Notes: generated from the sequence alone by a model not told the origin. A stretch of 64,000 bases of DNA from Shewanella woodyi ATCC 51908 (GCF_000019525.1 NC_010506.1:2418001-2482000); one strand, 5' to 3'; counted from the stretch's first letter, positions 20,164 to 30,471 are shown. A program made the numbers and translations.

Positions 20164-20979
20164 ATGACACAAGTGTGGGTTAATGGTGTGCTGGCCAAAG
20201 AGATCGACCCGTTAGACAGAGCGATAGCATACGGTGATGGTCTGTTTGCCACAATGCGCATTGCTGCTGGAGAGATACAGTTTCTATCGGCGCACCTTGC
20301 CAGATTAACTCAGGGAGCCAAGCGTTTAGGTTTTACTTGGTTTGCTTCACAAGAGCTTCAAAGTCTGCTTAAGTCATCGGCGTTAACTCAGGTTAACGGC
20401 TGTGTTAAGTTGCTGCTCAGTCGCGGTGTTGGTGGCCGAGGTTACGCCGCGCCAGATGCTTGCGGTATTAATGAGGTACTCTCACTTTATGAGTTGCCGC
20501 AACATTACGCTCATTGGCAAAGCGAGGGCGTATCACTGAGCTTGAGTGAGGTTAAATTAGCAAAGCAGCCAAGGCTTGCTGGAATTAAACACCTTAACCG
20601 CCTAGAGCAGGTGCTGATCAAATCGACGGCGCTACCAAGCTCGTTTGATGACTGGCTAGTGCTCGACAGTGATAGCCAAGTTGTTGAATCATCCATGGCT
20701 AACCTCTTTTTTGTTAAGAATAAAACTGTTTTTACCCCAGCGATTAGCCACTCAGGCGTTGCCGGAGTGATGAGGGAACAATTGATTTTTGCTTTAGTTG
20801 AGTCTGGTTATCATATTGATATTAAGCAGATAAGCTATGCCGATATTAACAAGTTCGATCACTGTTTTATGACCAATAGCCTTTTTGGGCTGGTGGATGT
20901 AAACCGTATTGGTACCATCAACTATTCTAAATATTCACTTTCAGACAGATTGAGAAATACTCTGCAACTTACCCTATGA
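20164..20979 (+). CDS. pabC: 4-amino-4-deoxychorismate lyase
   Basis: A 271-residue fold-type IV PLP enzyme. Family features: AYGDGLFATMRI, a basic HLARL region, the catalytic Lys in GIKHLNRLEQ, and SSMANLFFV. It releases pyruvate from aminodeoxychorismate to give p-aminobenzoate for folate. Its stop overlaps mltG by four bases, the first gene pair of a tightly packed operon pabC-mltG-tmk-holB-pilZ. Confidence 0.95.
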   Translation: MTQVWVNGVLAKEIDPLDRAIAYGDGLFATMRIAAGEIQFLSAHLARLTQGAKRLGFTWFASQELQSLLKSSALTQVNGCVKLLLSRGVGGRGYAAPDACGINEVLSLYELPQHYAHWQSEGVSLSLSEVKLAKQPRLAGIKHLNRLEQVLIKSTALPSSFDDWLVLDSDSQVVESSMANLFFVKNKTVFTPAISHSGVAGVMREQLIFALVESGYHIDIKQISYADINKFDHCFMTNSLFGLVDVNRIGTINYSKYSLSDRLRNTLQLTL

Positions 20980-21983
20980 AAAAATTTATTATCGCCTTTA
21001 CCGCAGCCATCTTTACTCTGTTAACGTTAGCTGGTGGTGTTAGTTTATGGACCTACAATACTGTTGTAGATTTTAGTCAGTCGACACTTAAGCTTGAACA
21101 AGCACAAGATATTGAATTAAAAAGGGGAACCTCTTTTTATCAATTGGTGAGCTTATTAGAGCAAAGGGCGTTAATCAGTGATGGTTGGAAACTGAAGATT
21201 TTGGTTAAGCTTCATCCTGAACTGGCTAAGATCCGAACCGGTCTCTATGAAATCAAACCTGGAGAAACTGTGTCGGGTTTGCTGGAAAAACTCAATCAAG
21301 GTAAAGAGAAGGTATTTGCAGTTACTCTAGTTGAGGGGCAAAGTATTAAAGAGTGGACTGCCATTTTAAATACCTTGCCGCACACTGAAACCACCGAAGA
21401 TGTGTTTAATCTTGTGCTCAGTGAGCAAGGTGATGATTCAGCTCTGCCCGAAGGAAAGTTTTACCCAGATACCTATCATTATCGCGCTGGGGACAATATT
21501 AAATTATTAGTCACTCAAAGTTATAACAAGATGCAGCAGGAGCTAGAAGCTGCTTGGGCTGGCCGCGCTGATAATCTGCCACTGAAGTCTCCCTATGAAC
21601 TGCTTATCATGGCATCAATTATTGAAAAAGAGACGGGTAAAGCCAGCGAACGCCCTTGGATCTCGGCGGTATTTATTAATCGCCTCAATAAAGGGATGCG
21701 CCTGCAAACCGATCCAACTGTTATTTATGGTATGGGGGAGTCATATAAAGGGGACATTACCCGTAAAGCGCTGAGAGAGATGACGCCATTTAATACATAC
21801 AGAATTAATGGGTTAACACCGACTCCAATTGCAGCGCCAAGTGGTGCAGCCCTGTTAGCTGCGGCGCATCCTGCAGAGGTCAACTACCTTTATTTTGTCT
21901 CAAAAAATGATGGTAGCCATATATTTTCAAGAACATTAGTCGAGCACAATCGTGCCGTAAACAAATATCAGAGAAACAGATGA
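20976..21983 (+). CDS. mltG: Endolytic murein transglycosylase
   Basis: A 335-residue YceG/MltG protein with one N-terminal membrane helix (residues 3-27), a LysM-like region and a catalytic domain with the active-site Glu in ASIIEKETG. Other conserved stretches are [18 protein letters not shown] and [10 protein letters not shown]. It cleaves nascent peptidoglycan strands at the inner membrane and helps set glycan chain length. It overlaps pabC and tmk by four bases each. Confidence 0.96.
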   Translation: MKKFIIAFTAAIFTLLTLAGGVSLWTYNTVVDFSQSTLKLEQAQDIELKRGTSFYQLVSLLEQRALISDGWKLKILVKLHPELAKIRTGLYEIKPGETVSGLLEKLNQGKEKVFAVTLVEGQSIKEWTAILNTLPHTETTEDVFNLVLSEQGDDSALPEGKFYPDTYHYRAGDNIKLLVTQSYNKMQQELEAAWAGRADNLPLKSPYELLIMASIIEKETGKASERPWISAVFINRLNKGMRLQTDPTVIYGMGESYKGDITRKALREMTPFNTYRINGLTPTPIAAPSGAALLAAAHPAEVNYLYFVSKNDGSHIFSRTLVEHNRAVNKYQRNR

Positions 21984-22612
21984 GTAAGCAATTGAACAGC
22001 AAATTTATTGTCATTGAGGGCTTAGAGGGCGCGGGTAAGTCCAGTGCTATCTCATTGGTTCGTGATTTTATCGAAAAGCACACAGGTGCAGTGCCTGTCT
22101 GTACCCGTGAGCCAGGCGGAACACCGCTGGCTGAGCGTATTCGCGATCTGGTGAAAATTGCCGATGAGACAGATCCCTTATGTGATGAAGCAGAGTGCCT
22201 GTTATTTTATGCCGCTAGGGCCCAGTTGGTTGCCAATGTGATTAAGCCTGCCCTTAGGCGCGGTGAGTGGGTGTTAGGCGACAGGCATAATTTGTCCTCT
22301 TTGGCCTATCAAGGGGGAGGTAGGGGCCTGAGCACTTTAGTTGAGTCTGTGAGTCGTGCGACGTTAGGTGATTTTAAACCTGATCTGACCATCTACCTTG
22401 ATATTGAGCCTAAACTGGGTCTGACTCGTGCGGCTAACCGTGGAGAGCTCGATAGAATTGAAGTTGAAGAGATAGCCTTTTTTGAGCGTGCGAGACACAC
22501 TTTTCTCTCCTACGCTCAGCAAGATGACTCAATTCAAGTGATTGATGCTGGTCAAACCATGGCTGAAGTTCATAAAGATATTGTGGCCTTGTTACAGGCG
22601 CAGGATTGGTAA
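21980..22612 (+). CDS. tmk: Thymidylate kinase
   Basis: A 210-residue dTMP kinase with P-loop [12 protein letters not shown], the DR(E/D)PGGTP-type motif [12 protein letters not shown] and [17 protein letters not shown]. It phosphorylates dTMP to dTDP. The ATGA overlap with mltG upstream and the one-base gap to holB downstream indicate translational coupling. Confidence 0.97.
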   Translation: MSKQLNSKFIVIEGLEGAGKSSAISLVRDFIEKHTGAVPVCTREPGGTPLAERIRDLVKIADETDPLCDEAECLLFYAARAQLVANVIKPALRRGEWVLGDRHNLSSLAYQGGGRGLSTLVESVSRATLGDFKPDLTIYLDIEPKLGLTRAANRGELDRIEVEEIAFFERARHTFLSYAQQDDSIQVIDAGQTMAEVHKDIVALLQAQDW

Positions 22613-22613
22613 T

Positions 22614-23525
22614 ATGCAGGATATTCCTTGGCTGAAACCTGTGATCGCAGATTTTAGTGAGCAACTTAAGCAACAACATGTTGGGCATGCCTATCTGTTA
22701 GGGGTTCATCAAGGTTATGGCGGGGAGCAACTGACGCTAGACTTTGCGAAAGCGGCACTTTGTCACAGTGTCACTGACCAAGGGGCTTGCGGCTTTTGTA
22801 AAGGATGTCAGTTAGTCGAAGCGAATAACCACCCAGATCTCTATCATTTAGTGGCGGATGGAAACCAGATAAAGGTCGACCAAGTCAGAGCGCTTTGTCA
22901 GAAACTGACATCGACCTCTCAGCAGGGCGGAAGGAGGGTTGCAGTGCTCTCTCAATGTGAAAAGCTCAATCTTGCTGCTGCCAATGCCTTACTGAAAACC
23001 CTAGAGGAGCCGGGGAAAGATACTTTACTGCTTTTGCAGTCGGATACTCCATCACGTTTAATGGCAACCATCAGTAGTCGCTGTCAGCGGGTTCACTTTC
23101 ACTCTCCGAATATTGATGAGGTTAAAGCTTGGCTATCCCAGGATAGAGAGCTTAGTTCTGATGTGACCTGGTGTTTACCTGTCATGGGAGGGCCACTGGA
23201 GCTGGCCAGTGCGTTACAAGATCAACGCTATGAACAGTTACTTCAGTTACGAAAAGACTGGGCGCAAAGTTTGTCCTCTGGTCACCTGTGTGCTAATTTA
23301 ATTAATATCAATGAAAAGCAAGTTTCTGATGCAATTAAAGTTTTATATTTAATTTTAAGGCAGAAACTGGTAAAGCAGACCCAATTAGACGCCTTGTTAA
23401 GAGTACAAGTTTCAGAGCTGGCGGCTAAGGTAATGGACACTTATCATAGGTTAAGTGTTATGCCGAACGTGAATTATTTGGCGCTTTTTCAAGGGTTTAT
23501 CTTAGAATATAGAAAGTTGACTTAA
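22614..23525 (+). CDS. holB: DNA polymerase III delta' subunit
   Basis: A 303-residue clamp-loader subunit. The zinc module CGFCKGCQ with an upstream CHS is present, the P-loop is degenerate (LGVHQGYGGEQ, no GKT) as expected for delta', and the sensor/SRC region reads LLKTLEEPG and ISSRCQRV. ATG 22614 is chosen because it follows the tmk stop directly and starts at the family N-terminus MQDIPWLKP; the frame itself opens earlier, within tmk. Confidence 0.95.
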   Translation: MQDIPWLKPVIADFSEQLKQQHVGHAYLLGVHQGYGGEQLTLDFAKAALCHSVTDQGACGFCKGCQLVEANNHPDLYHLVADGNQIKVDQVRALCQKLTSTSQQGGRRVAVLSQCEKLNLAAANALLKTLEEPGKDTLLLLQSDTPSRLMATISSRCQRVHFHSPNIDEVKAWLSQDRELSSDVTWCLPVMGGPLELASALQDQRYEQLLQLRKDWAQSLSSGHLCANLININEKQVSDAIKVLYLILRQKLVKQTQLDALLRVQVSELAAKVMDTYHRLSVMPNVNYLALFQGFILEYRKLT

Positions 23526-23538
23526 AGATAACCGATTT

Positions 23539-23865
23539 ATGACAGATCTCGTTGTTAATTTTGACACGCTACATCATCTATACCGTGCTTATATGCCTTT
23601 TATTCAACCTGTTGGGCTATTTGTGTCGACGAGTGAGAGTCATTATTTAGGTCAAGAGTTAACTATCGCCTATCAACTGCCAGGTTCGACCACAAAATTA
23701 GAGTTTAAAGGCTCTGTAGTCTGGATAAATCCCTTAGGTGCCTCGGGTGGACGTCCGGCTGGAATAGGAGTGAAGATAATAACTGAGCCTGAAACCCACA
23801 AACACCACATTGAGAATCTATTGTCACGGGAGCTAGCTTCTGGGGATCAAACCTGTACCATGTAG
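23539..23865 (+). CDS. pilZ: PilZ-domain protein (type IV pilus-associated)
   Basis: A 108-residue single PilZ domain with the pattern seen in PilZ of Pseudomonas-type pilus systems: LGQELTIAYQLPGS, GSVVWINPLG and PAGIGVKI. The RxxxR c-di-GMP-binding arm is absent, as in the founding PilZ, so it probably acts by protein-protein contact in pilus assembly. Its position after holB is conserved in many gammaproteobacteria. Confidence 0.9.
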   Translation: MTDLVVNFDTLHHLYRAYMPFIQPVGLFVSTSESHYLGQELTIAYQLPGSTTKLEFKGSVVWINPLGASGGRPAGIGVKIITEPETHKHHIENLLSRELASGDQTCTM

Positions 23866-23943
23866 CCTCTTTATTTGACCTCTCTTAGCTAGACTTGTAT
23901 TCTTCACCTCCTTTTATTTTCTTCACTTTTGCTGGATAACTAC

Positions 23944-24732
23944 GTGCTCATCGATTCCCACTGTCACCTTGACCGCTTAAAAGCGGCCCCCGATCAACAA
24001 AGTCTTAGAGATATTTTGGCTCAAGCTAAGAGCCGAGGTGTTGATTATTTTCTCTGTGTTAATGTACGCCAACAAGGTTTTGCTTCAATGCGGGATAAGA
24101 TGGCCGAGTTTGATCAGGTCTTTTTGTCCGCCGGTGTCCATCCACTTGACGTGCAAGAGGGGCTAAACAGAGTGGAGCTCAATGAGTTTGTCAAAGATCC
24201 TAAAGTAGTGGCCATAGGTGAAACAGGGTTAGATTACTTTTATGCTAATGAGACTAAAGCCCTGCAGCAAAGCTGCTTCGAAGAGCAGATTGCGTTAGCG
24301 GTTGAGGTGAACAAACCGTTAATCATTCACACCCGTGATGCCCGTGAAGATACCATCAACTTTTTAAAAAATGGCCACGCCGATAAGGTAGGTGGCGTAC
24401 TGCACTGCTTCACTGAAAGCTGGGAGATGGCAAAAGCCGCTATCGATTTAGGTTTCTATATCTCAGTATCAGGCATTGCAACCTTTAAAAATGCCGGTGA
24501 GTTACGAACTGTTATGCGCAAAGTGCCCAAGGATAGGCTGCTTGTGGAGACAGATTCTCCCTATTTAGCCCCTGTGCCTCACAGAGGAAAAGAGAATCAG
24601 CCTGCTTATGTAAGGGATGTCGCTGAGTTTATTGCCGAGCTAAGGGGAGAGAGTTATGAGGAGTTGGCCGAATATACGACCAATAACTTCTTTAATCTAT
24701 TTTCCGATGCAGCGAAATTGGTTGGGCGTTAA
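23944..24732 (+). CDS. tatD: TatD-family metal-dependent hydrolase
   Basis: A 262-residue TIM-barrel deoxyribonuclease-like protein with metal-binding motifs IDSHCHLD, the Glu of AIGETGLDYF, IIHTRDA, LHCFTES and VETDSPYL. It is the YcfH-type paralogue that lies next to holB. The start is uncertain: GTG 23944 gives the usual N-terminus MLIDSHCHLD, while an in-frame TTG at 23929 adds five residues; neither has a clear ribosome site. Confidence 0.9.
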   Translation: MLIDSHCHLDRLKAAPDQQSLRDILAQAKSRGVDYFLCVNVRQQGFASMRDKMAEFDQVFLSAGVHPLDVQEGLNRVELNEFVKDPKVVAIGETGLDYFYANETKALQQSCFEEQIALAVEVNKPLIIHTRDAREDTINFLKNGHADKVGGVLHCFTESWEMAKAAIDLGFYISVSGIATFKNAGELRTVMRKVPKDRLLVETDSPYLAPVPHRGKENQPAYVRDVAEFIAELRGESYEELAEYTTNNFFNLFSDAAKLVGR

Positions 24733-24754
24733 AGCTTTTATGTAGATAAAAAAA

Positions 24755-24784
24755 GACCCAAAACTATTCCGATTGTTTTGGGTC
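24755..24784 (-). terminator. Terminator hairpin between tatD and rsmF
   Basis: Stem GACCCAAAAC / GTTTTGGGTC with a 10-base loop, flanked on the left by an A-run that reads as a U-tract on the minus strand. It therefore best fits the leftward rsmF transcript, although it is 144 bases beyond that stop. Confidence 0.7.
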
Positions 24785-24927
24785 CAGGGGAATGGCTCTG
24801 TTTAAAGAGCCGTGCGCTACTGGTGAGAATTACTCTCTGGCTAATAGTGTAGTTGACCTAAGTCGCTTACACCGTATATTCCGAACGTTTATTGCACAAT
24901 ATCGTAACAAAATGTTTCTTGGTTGAT

Positions 24928-26364
24928 TCAAAGCTCGGTTTTTGCTTTAGCACTGATCACTTTGTCCCGTACTAGTTCTCTAGGTAAGTTGTTTTTAAGT
25001 CGTTTCCCTAGGTGCTTTGCTACGCCAAGTGCACAATGATGATAGGTTAAAATCACCTCTCCTTGAGGTTTTCCGCCATCTTGCAACGGAATATCCCGTC
25101 CCATCAAATACTCTATTGCTTGTGATTCATTGAGTTCAATGGCGTTGTGTTTATCCGATAGTGCCATAATTGCTTCATGACGAACCTTAAACCCTTTTTT
25201 CAGCCCGTCAGCTAACTTAAGCCCAATACGCTGAAAGCGCATTTTTCCGATAAAATCGGCCATTTTTGCTGGGAATAACCAGTATTCAAGATCCCGCTCC
25301 ATGATTAAGCCATCTTTAGGTAAGCTGATGCCAAAAGTGTGCTTAAAATAGTGGCTAAGCTCATCTTTTGTTTTGTTATTGGCAGCTGTAAATGGGAAGT
25401 TTCTCTGTGCTTTTGGCAGAGGCTTCTGACGCTCGACATCGGCTACTTTACGGACCTTAGCGATGAAGAAACCTTCACTATCGTATATTTGTGGCCAAAC
25501 GTGCAGGAATCCCTCTGAAGTACAAGACTTGTCTGCATCGGGAAATAGCTCGCTCAATGACTGAAACTCGACAGCCTGAGGAAAACAAGACATTAAGTGT
25601 TCACAGACCTCTTGGTTCTCACTCCGGCTAAGGGCACAGGTTGAATAGACTAAGCTTCCGCCAGTTTTAAGGGCGAGAAATGCTGATTCAATTAGCGCCT
25701 TTTGTGTTTCAATAATCGAGGCATTTTCTTCTAGACTCCAGTTGCGCAGTGCTAACGGATCTTTTCGTATCGTTCCCTCTCCGCTACATGGGGCGTCGAG
25801 TAAGATGGCATCAAACTGATGATAAAGATATTCACCAAATACGCGAGCATCGAAATGAGTTAAGGCTGTGTTGTAGACGCCCATGCGTTGTACATTGGCG
25901 TGAAGTACTTTGACCCGGCTAGAGGAGTATTCGTTGGCAACTAACAGACCCTTGTTATCCATTAAGCTGGCCATCTGAGTGGTTTTCGAACCTGGTGCTG
26001 AGGCCATGTCAAGAATGGTGTATTCAGATGAGTTATCCAAACCGTCAAACAGTGCAGTAGGGGGCAGCATGGAGCTGGCTTCTTGAATGTAAAAAAGTCC
26101 CTGAATATGTTCTATGGTATTGCCAAGCTGTATCTCATTATCTAACGCCACCCAAAAACCATCACTGCACCAAGGGATCGGATCGAGAGTCCAACCTTTA
26201 GCTGCCATCAGTGTGACAAACTCGTCTGATGAGATCTTTAACGTATTAATACGAATAGAGGGCCGAAGGGGCTTACTACTGTAGCTGATAAAATCATCCA
26301 TAGTGAGATGAGCTGGCATATCTTTAGCGATGCTATTGATAAAATCTTGATTTAATTGAACCAT
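24928..26364 (-). CDS. rsmF: 16S rRNA (cytosine(1407)-C5)-methyltransferase
   Basis: A 478-residue RsmF/YebU enzyme: Rossmann methyltransferase domain with SAM motif DMASAPGSKTTQMASLM, the two m5C-family cysteines in DAPCSGEGT and YSTCALS, and a C-terminal PUA-like region. An upstream in-frame TTG at 26388 would add eight residues; ATG 26364 gives the N-terminus expected for the family. It methylates C1407 of 16S rRNA. Confidence 0.95.
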   Translation of the reverse strand: MVQLNQDFINSIAKDMPAHLTMDDFISYSSKPLRPSIRINTLKISSDEFVTLMAAKGWTLDPIPWCSDGFWVALDNEIQLGNTIEHIQGLFYIQEASSMLPPTALFDGLDNSSEYTILDMASAPGSKTTQMASLMDNKGLLVANEYSSSRVKVLHANVQRMGVYNTALTHFDARVFGEYLYHQFDAILLDAPCSGEGTIRKDPLALRNWSLEENASIIETQKALIESAFLALKTGGSLVYSTCALSRSENQEVCEHLMSCFPQAVEFQSLSELFPDADKSCTSEGFLHVWPQIYDSEGFFIAKVRKVADVERQKPLPKAQRNFPFTAANNKTKDELSHYFKHTFGISLPKDGLIMERDLEYWLFPAKMADFIGKMRFQRIGLKLADGLKKGFKVRHEAIMALSDKHNAIELNESQAIEYLMGRDIPLQDGGKPQGEVILTYHHCALGVAKHLGKRLKNNLPRELVRDKVISAKAKTEL

Positions 26365-26523
26365 AGGAGAGAAACTGTTACCGAGCAACGTGTTATTTTG
26401 CGCGATTATAGCATAGCATGGCTTAGTAAGCGTAAGAGGAGAGCAGTAACATCTGCCTGTTTGGGAGTAGGCGCATATCGCCTCTACTCAGTGATGATTA
26501 ATGAGTGAGATTAAGGGGATCTT

Positions 26524-27750
26524 GTGTTAAATCGGGTGTGGTTGTTTTTCTTTGTAACGGCGATGATTGCCATCTTTATTCAACTTTTTAATGGCAATAT
26601 TGAGGTGCTATCAAGCTCAGTAAACGCCCTCTTTGACAGCTCAAAGCTTGCTGCTGAAATCGCATTAGGATTAATTGGTGTGCTTTCTTTGTGGATGGGC
26701 CTGATGAGGGTGGGAGAGAAAGCGGGCGTGGTCGGTTTCTTTGCTAGCTTGTTTGAGCCATTACTCTCCCGTTTAATGCCTGAAGTGCCCAGAGGACATC
26801 CAGCTTACGGCAGTGTGACCATGAATCTAACTGCTAATATTTTGGGTTTGGATAATGCCGCGACACCTCTTGGGTTAAAAGCGATGCAAGATCTGCAGAG
26901 TTTAAACCCTGAAAAATCAGTGGCCACCAATGCGCAGATCCTGTTTTTAGTGCTTAATACCTCATCCGTCACACTGGTGCCTGTGACCGTGTTTTTGTAC
27001 CGTGCCCAACAAGGCGCCGCAGCACCTGCAGATATCTTTCTACCTATCTTGTTAGCAACAACTGCATCGACCTTAGCGGGTGTCATCATTGTATCGCTGT
27101 TTCAGCGAATATCACTATTCAATGCAGTGGTGATGGGGTATGGCGCAGTGATATTTGGCTCTATTATGGCATTAGTGTTTTATCTGGGCACCTTGACGAC
27201 GACGGCTATAGGAACCTTGTCGACAGCGATGGGTAATGGGATATTACTGCTGCTGGTGTTTAGTTTTATACTGGTGGCCGGATTACGTAAAGTCGCTGTG
27301 TATGATGAATTTATTACGGGGGCGAAAGAGGGGTTTGCTCAGTCAATAAAGCTAATCCCATATCTGCTTGCTATGTTGCTGGCCATTGCGTTATTGCGCG
27401 CCTCAAGTGCGTTAGATTATCTGCTAAATCTGATCTCTGTGCTAGTTTCTGTTGTCGGTGGCGATACGCGTTTTGTTGATGCGTTGCCAACGGCCATCAT
27501 GAAACCTTTTAGTGGTTCAGGAGCCAGAGCCATGATGTTAGAGACCATGGAGCACCATGGTGTCGATTCATTTGCTGGACGTTTAGCCGCAGTATTCCAA
27601 GGAAGTACTGAAACCACTTTTTACGTCTTAGCTGTCTATTTTGGCGCGGTGGGGATTAAAAATGGACGACATGCGTTAGCCTGTGGTTTAACAGCAGATT
27701 TTGCTGGAATAGTCGCAGCCATTTGTGTCTGTTATTACTTTTATGGGTAG
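26524..27750 (+). CDS. SpmA/SpmB-like nucleoside-recognition (Gate) membrane protein
   Basis: A 408-residue polytopic membrane protein in which SpmA-like (first half) and SpmB-like (second half) modules are joined. Typical stretches: TMNLTANILGLDNAATPLGLK in the first half; LPTAIMKPFSGSGARAMM and GSTETTFYVLAVYFG in the second. The start is GTG 26524 with AAGGGG about seven bases upstream. The family is named from spore maturation in Bacillus but is common in non-sporulating marine bacteria, where its transport function is unknown. Confidence 0.88.
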   Translation: MLNRVWLFFFVTAMIAIFIQLFNGNIEVLSSSVNALFDSSKLAAEIALGLIGVLSLWMGLMRVGEKAGVVGFFASLFEPLLSRLMPEVPRGHPAYGSVTMNLTANILGLDNAATPLGLKAMQDLQSLNPEKSVATNAQILFLVLNTSSVTLVPVTVFLYRAQQGAAAPADIFLPILLATTASTLAGVIIVSLFQRISLFNAVVMGYGAVIFGSIMALVFYLGTLTTTAIGTLSTAMGNGILLLLVFSFILVAGLRKVAVYDEFITGAKEGFAQSIKLIPYLLAMLLAIALLRASSALDYLLNLISVLVSVVGGDTRFVDALPTAIMKPFSGSGARAMMLETMEHHGVDSFAGRLAAVFQGSTETTFYVLAVYFGAVGIKNGRHALACGLTADFAGIVAAICVCYYFYG

Positions 27751-27770
27751 CGAGTTAGTACAATACACAT

Positions 27771-27799
27771 AAAAAAGCTGACAAGAAGTCAGCTTTTTT
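27771..27799. terminator. Bidirectional terminator
   Basis: Stem AAAAAAGCTGAC / GTCAGCTTTTTT with an AAGAA loop between two convergent genes. Both strands end in a T-run. Confidence 0.88.
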
Positions 27800-27817
27800 A
27801 TGCTAAGTATTAATGTG

Positions 27818-28711
27818 TTAGAAGTGATAGCTCACGGAAAGCATGGGGCCGATAAAACTGTAATGTAGGTTATAGTTGGCGACATGTAGATCAGATTGAG
27901 TGGCTTTATGCACATAATCGACATCGACCTCATAGTAGTTAAACGCTGCTGTCATGTGCCAATTTTCGGTTATCTCAGCTTCAACTCCAGCTCGAATATC
28001 AACTAAGTTTCCTTTAAGGTCATCAAGCTTGATATAAAAGTATTGCGCATGGGCGGTAAATCTAAAGCCTGGCATAAATTCGTAATCGCCATAAACACCG
28101 ATATCAGGAAGGGGGGCCGTGACGCTTTCTTCAACCATTTGATTGGTAGGTGTAGCTCCACAAGTATCTAAGCTACCGCCATCGATACATGCACCTATAT
28201 TTCCTTCAAACCCAGTTTCAATAAACATGGCATGGAGCCCGAGGGATAGCCCTAAATTGTAATTATTTCCCTGCAAAAAATTATAGCCATAACCGATGCG
28301 AGCTATATCAATATTAAGGGTGGTTTTAATCTTTGCCCCTAGTTGAATATCGTAGATCTGATCGTCGAGGTTTACCTGAAAAGGCGTCGTTATCTGCTGT
28401 ACATCGGCATTGCGATGTAGCTGTTTCCAGTCGATATATAGGCTGTGTTTATCGTTAAAGTGATAAAAAACTTCGAAAAAAGGTAAAAACTGTGACTCTT
28501 CGAGCTTAAGATCTTGTTCGAAATCAATTTCAAAATCATTACCAAGAATAGGATTAGTAACATCCATGCTGGAATTTGAGTTCGAATAAAACCCTCCTAT
28601 TCTAATGACGCTTTTACTGTCATCCTCAGGAAGTGAGCTCATTGGCTCTTGGGCCCAGCAAGGCGATGCTATTAATAGACCTAATACGGAAATGCCTATC
28701 TTTCCAAGCAT
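27818..28711 (-). CDS. Outer-membrane beta-barrel protein
   Basis: A 297-residue protein with a signal peptide (cleavage likely after CWAQ, residue ~21), alternating amphipathic strands, and a C-terminal phenylalanine in VSYHF, the outer-membrane insertion signature. It has a small disulfide-type loop (ACIDGG...DTCGA). It resembles generic porin-fold conserved proteins; no specific substrate is suggested. Confidence 0.8.
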   Translation of the reverse strand: MLGKIGISVLGLLIASPCWAQEPMSSLPEDDSKSVIRIGGFYSNSNSSMDVTNPILGNDFEIDFEQDLKLEESQFLPFFEVFYHFNDKHSLYIDWKQLHRNADVQQITTPFQVNLDDQIYDIQLGAKIKTTLNIDIARIGYGYNFLQGNNYNLGLSLGLHAMFIETGFEGNIGACIDGGSLDTCGATPTNQMVEESVTAPLPDIGVYGDYEFMPGFRFTAHAQYFYIKLDDLKGNLVDIRAGVEAEITENWHMTAAFNYYEVDVDYVHKATQSDLHVANYNLHYSFIGPMLSVSYHF

Positions 28712-29016
28712 AAAGGCGACTCCATTAATTGTTATTATAATTATATTTTTCTAAGTTATTGATTTTATTGGTTTGACCGTAAAATCTAGTACTATAGTAT
28801 CAGAATGAATCTATTTGTGAATGATTTGTATCAAGAAATGTTAGAATAAGTTGAATGAATCATACTGTTTTTTCGAAAGGTATCACCTTCAGCTTGAAGG
28901 CGAGTGTTTTCAAGGTCTGTGAGACTGCTCAATTACTGAGGAGCAGATTCTCCCCATCAGTAACTGACATGAATTATGTTTATTTTTTGTTAATTCCAAC
29001 TTTTATCGGTAAAGAG
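28712..29016. other. Gene-free stretch between the barrel gene and dgkA
   Basis: AT-rich 305-base gap that must hold the promoter of the outer-membrane protein. It contains two small inverted repeats, CCTTCA/TGAAGG (28886-28900) and CTGCTC/GAGCAG (28925-28946), neither followed by a T-run. I see no RNA gene or coding frame in it. Confidence 0.4.
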
Positions 29017-29388
29017 TTATAGGTACCGAGCTCCGAGGATCACGGTCCAGATGATGGCGCATAGTGTCAGGCTCATAAATACCGCTGCAGAGGCGATATC
29101 TTTCGCTTGACCGCTTAATTGATGGTGTTCACTGCCGATACGATCGACAACGGCCTCAACTGCTGAGTTTAGCAGTTCGACAATCAGTACAATAAATAGC
29201 GTCAATACTAATAATAAACGTTCGATGGTCGTGATGTCGGCAACTAGAGCGATAGGCAACATTAGCAGTGCTAATACGACCTCTTGTCTGAATGCTGCTT
29301 CATGTGCCCAAGCCGCTTTTAATCCCTTCATCGAAAAGCCTGTCGCTCTAAATACGCGCTTTATACCGTGGTTATTTTCAGGTTTCAT
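29017..29388 (-). CDS. dgkA: Diacylglycerol kinase
   Basis: A 123-residue integral membrane kinase with three hydrophobic helices and the family motif VELLNSAVEAVVDRIG. It recycles diacylglycerol to phosphatidic acid in the inner membrane. The start ATG 29388 has the expected N-terminus with FRATGFSMKGLKAAW. Confidence 0.95.
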   Translation of the reverse strand: MKPENNHGIKRVFRATGFSMKGLKAAWAHEAAFRQEVVLALLMLPIALVADITTIERLLLVLTLFIVLIVELLNSAVEAVVDRIGSEHHQLSGQAKDIASAAVFMSLTLCAIIWTVILGARYL

Positions 29389-29604
29389 ATTAATCCAAAG
29401 TAAATTTGTGAATGCGTTATATCGGTGTGGTATGACAATGTCTATTACTGACAGCCTAATTTTTGCAAGAGTATAACACCGTGAAAATATGAGACCAATT
29501 TCAATTAGTTTGGTTCATGTTCTACACTCATGGGCATCGAGCTAATTAATAGCCTGATTGTGATTAATGGAATTAATCTTGAATATTTTACGAAGGAGCG
29601 TTGA

Positions 29605-30471
29605 ATGAAAACCTTAAATAGAAAGTGGGGGGAGCTTGTCCTATTTCTCCTCTTGTTCATGTCGCTATCCTCTGTTGCGGGAGGGGAAGATGCAAAGTTG
29701 ATTCAACTCGCAACGGATGCAGAGATCGAGGGTGAAATAACACAGTACCTTATCAGTGAAAAACTCGATGGTGTAAGAGGATTTTGGGATGGGGAACAGC
29801 TTTATACTCGCTCAGGACTTCGAATTGTTACCCCTGCTTGGTTTACACATTCTTTCCCTACTTACCCTCTAGATGGTGAACTTTGGATGGGAAGAGGTAC
29901 TTTTGAGCAAGTTTCAGGCTTAGTGAGGCGTAAAACGCCTTTAGAGAGTGAGTGGAAAAAAGTGACCTTTATGGTATTCGATTTTCCCGAGAGCAAACTC
30001 TCTTTTGGTCAACGTTATCAGTATTATGTGAAAGCCTTAGCTGATATTTCACCCTACCTATCGGTAATAGAGCAAACTCAAGTACCGAATGTAGAACAAC
30101 TTAATGCCAAACTTGCCTTGGTTGTTAACGGAGGAGGAGAGGGGTTAATGCTGCATAAGCAGGATGCTCTTTATGTAGCAGGTCGAAATCGAGACCTTAT
30201 AAAGCTTAAGCCATTTTATGATGCGGAAGCGACCGTTATTGCTCATCTTCCTGGGAAAGGTCAGTTTAGTGGCTTACTTGGGGCATTATTGGTTGAAACT
30301 CCAGAAGGTGTGCGCTTTAAAATAGGCACCGGGTTTAGTTTGGAGGAGCGACGACAACCGCCTAAGCTAGGGGATATTATCACTTATAAGTATTTAGGTT
30401 TTACCCAGAAAGGGACACCTAGGTTTGCCAGTTTTTTGCGGGTAAGGGTTAATAGTAAAGTGACACAGTGA
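29605..30471 (+). CDS. Exported ATP-dependent DNA ligase (Lig E type)
   Basis: A 288-residue minimal ligase. After a signal peptide (residues 1-25, ending SSVAGG) come motif I with the adenylated Lys (SEKLDGVRG), motif Ia-like LYTRSG, motif III LDGELWMG, motif IV EGLMLH and motif V LIKLKPF, then an OB fold. It lacks the extra domains of larger ligases. Lig E enzymes are predicted periplasmic and linked to extracellular DNA or competence. The GGAG upstream of ATG 29605 supports the start. Confidence 0.9.
   Translation: MKTLNRKWGELVLFLLLFMSLSSVAGGEDAKLIQLATDAEIEGEITQYLISEKLDGVRGFWDGEQLYTRSGLRIVTPAWFTHSFPTYPLDGELWMGRGTFEQVSGLVRRKTPLESEWKKVTFMVFDFPESKLSFGQRYQYYVKALADISPYLSVIEQTQVPNVEQLNAKLALVVNGGGEGLMLHKQDALYVAGRNRDLIKLKPFYDAEATVIAHLPGKGQFSGLLGALLVETPEGVRFKIGTGFSLEERRQPPKLGDIITYKYLGFTQKGTPRFASFLRVRVNSKVTQ

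Noticed and set aside
28886..28946. Two hairpins as terminators for dgkA
   Set aside because: Neither is followed by a T-run on the minus strand.
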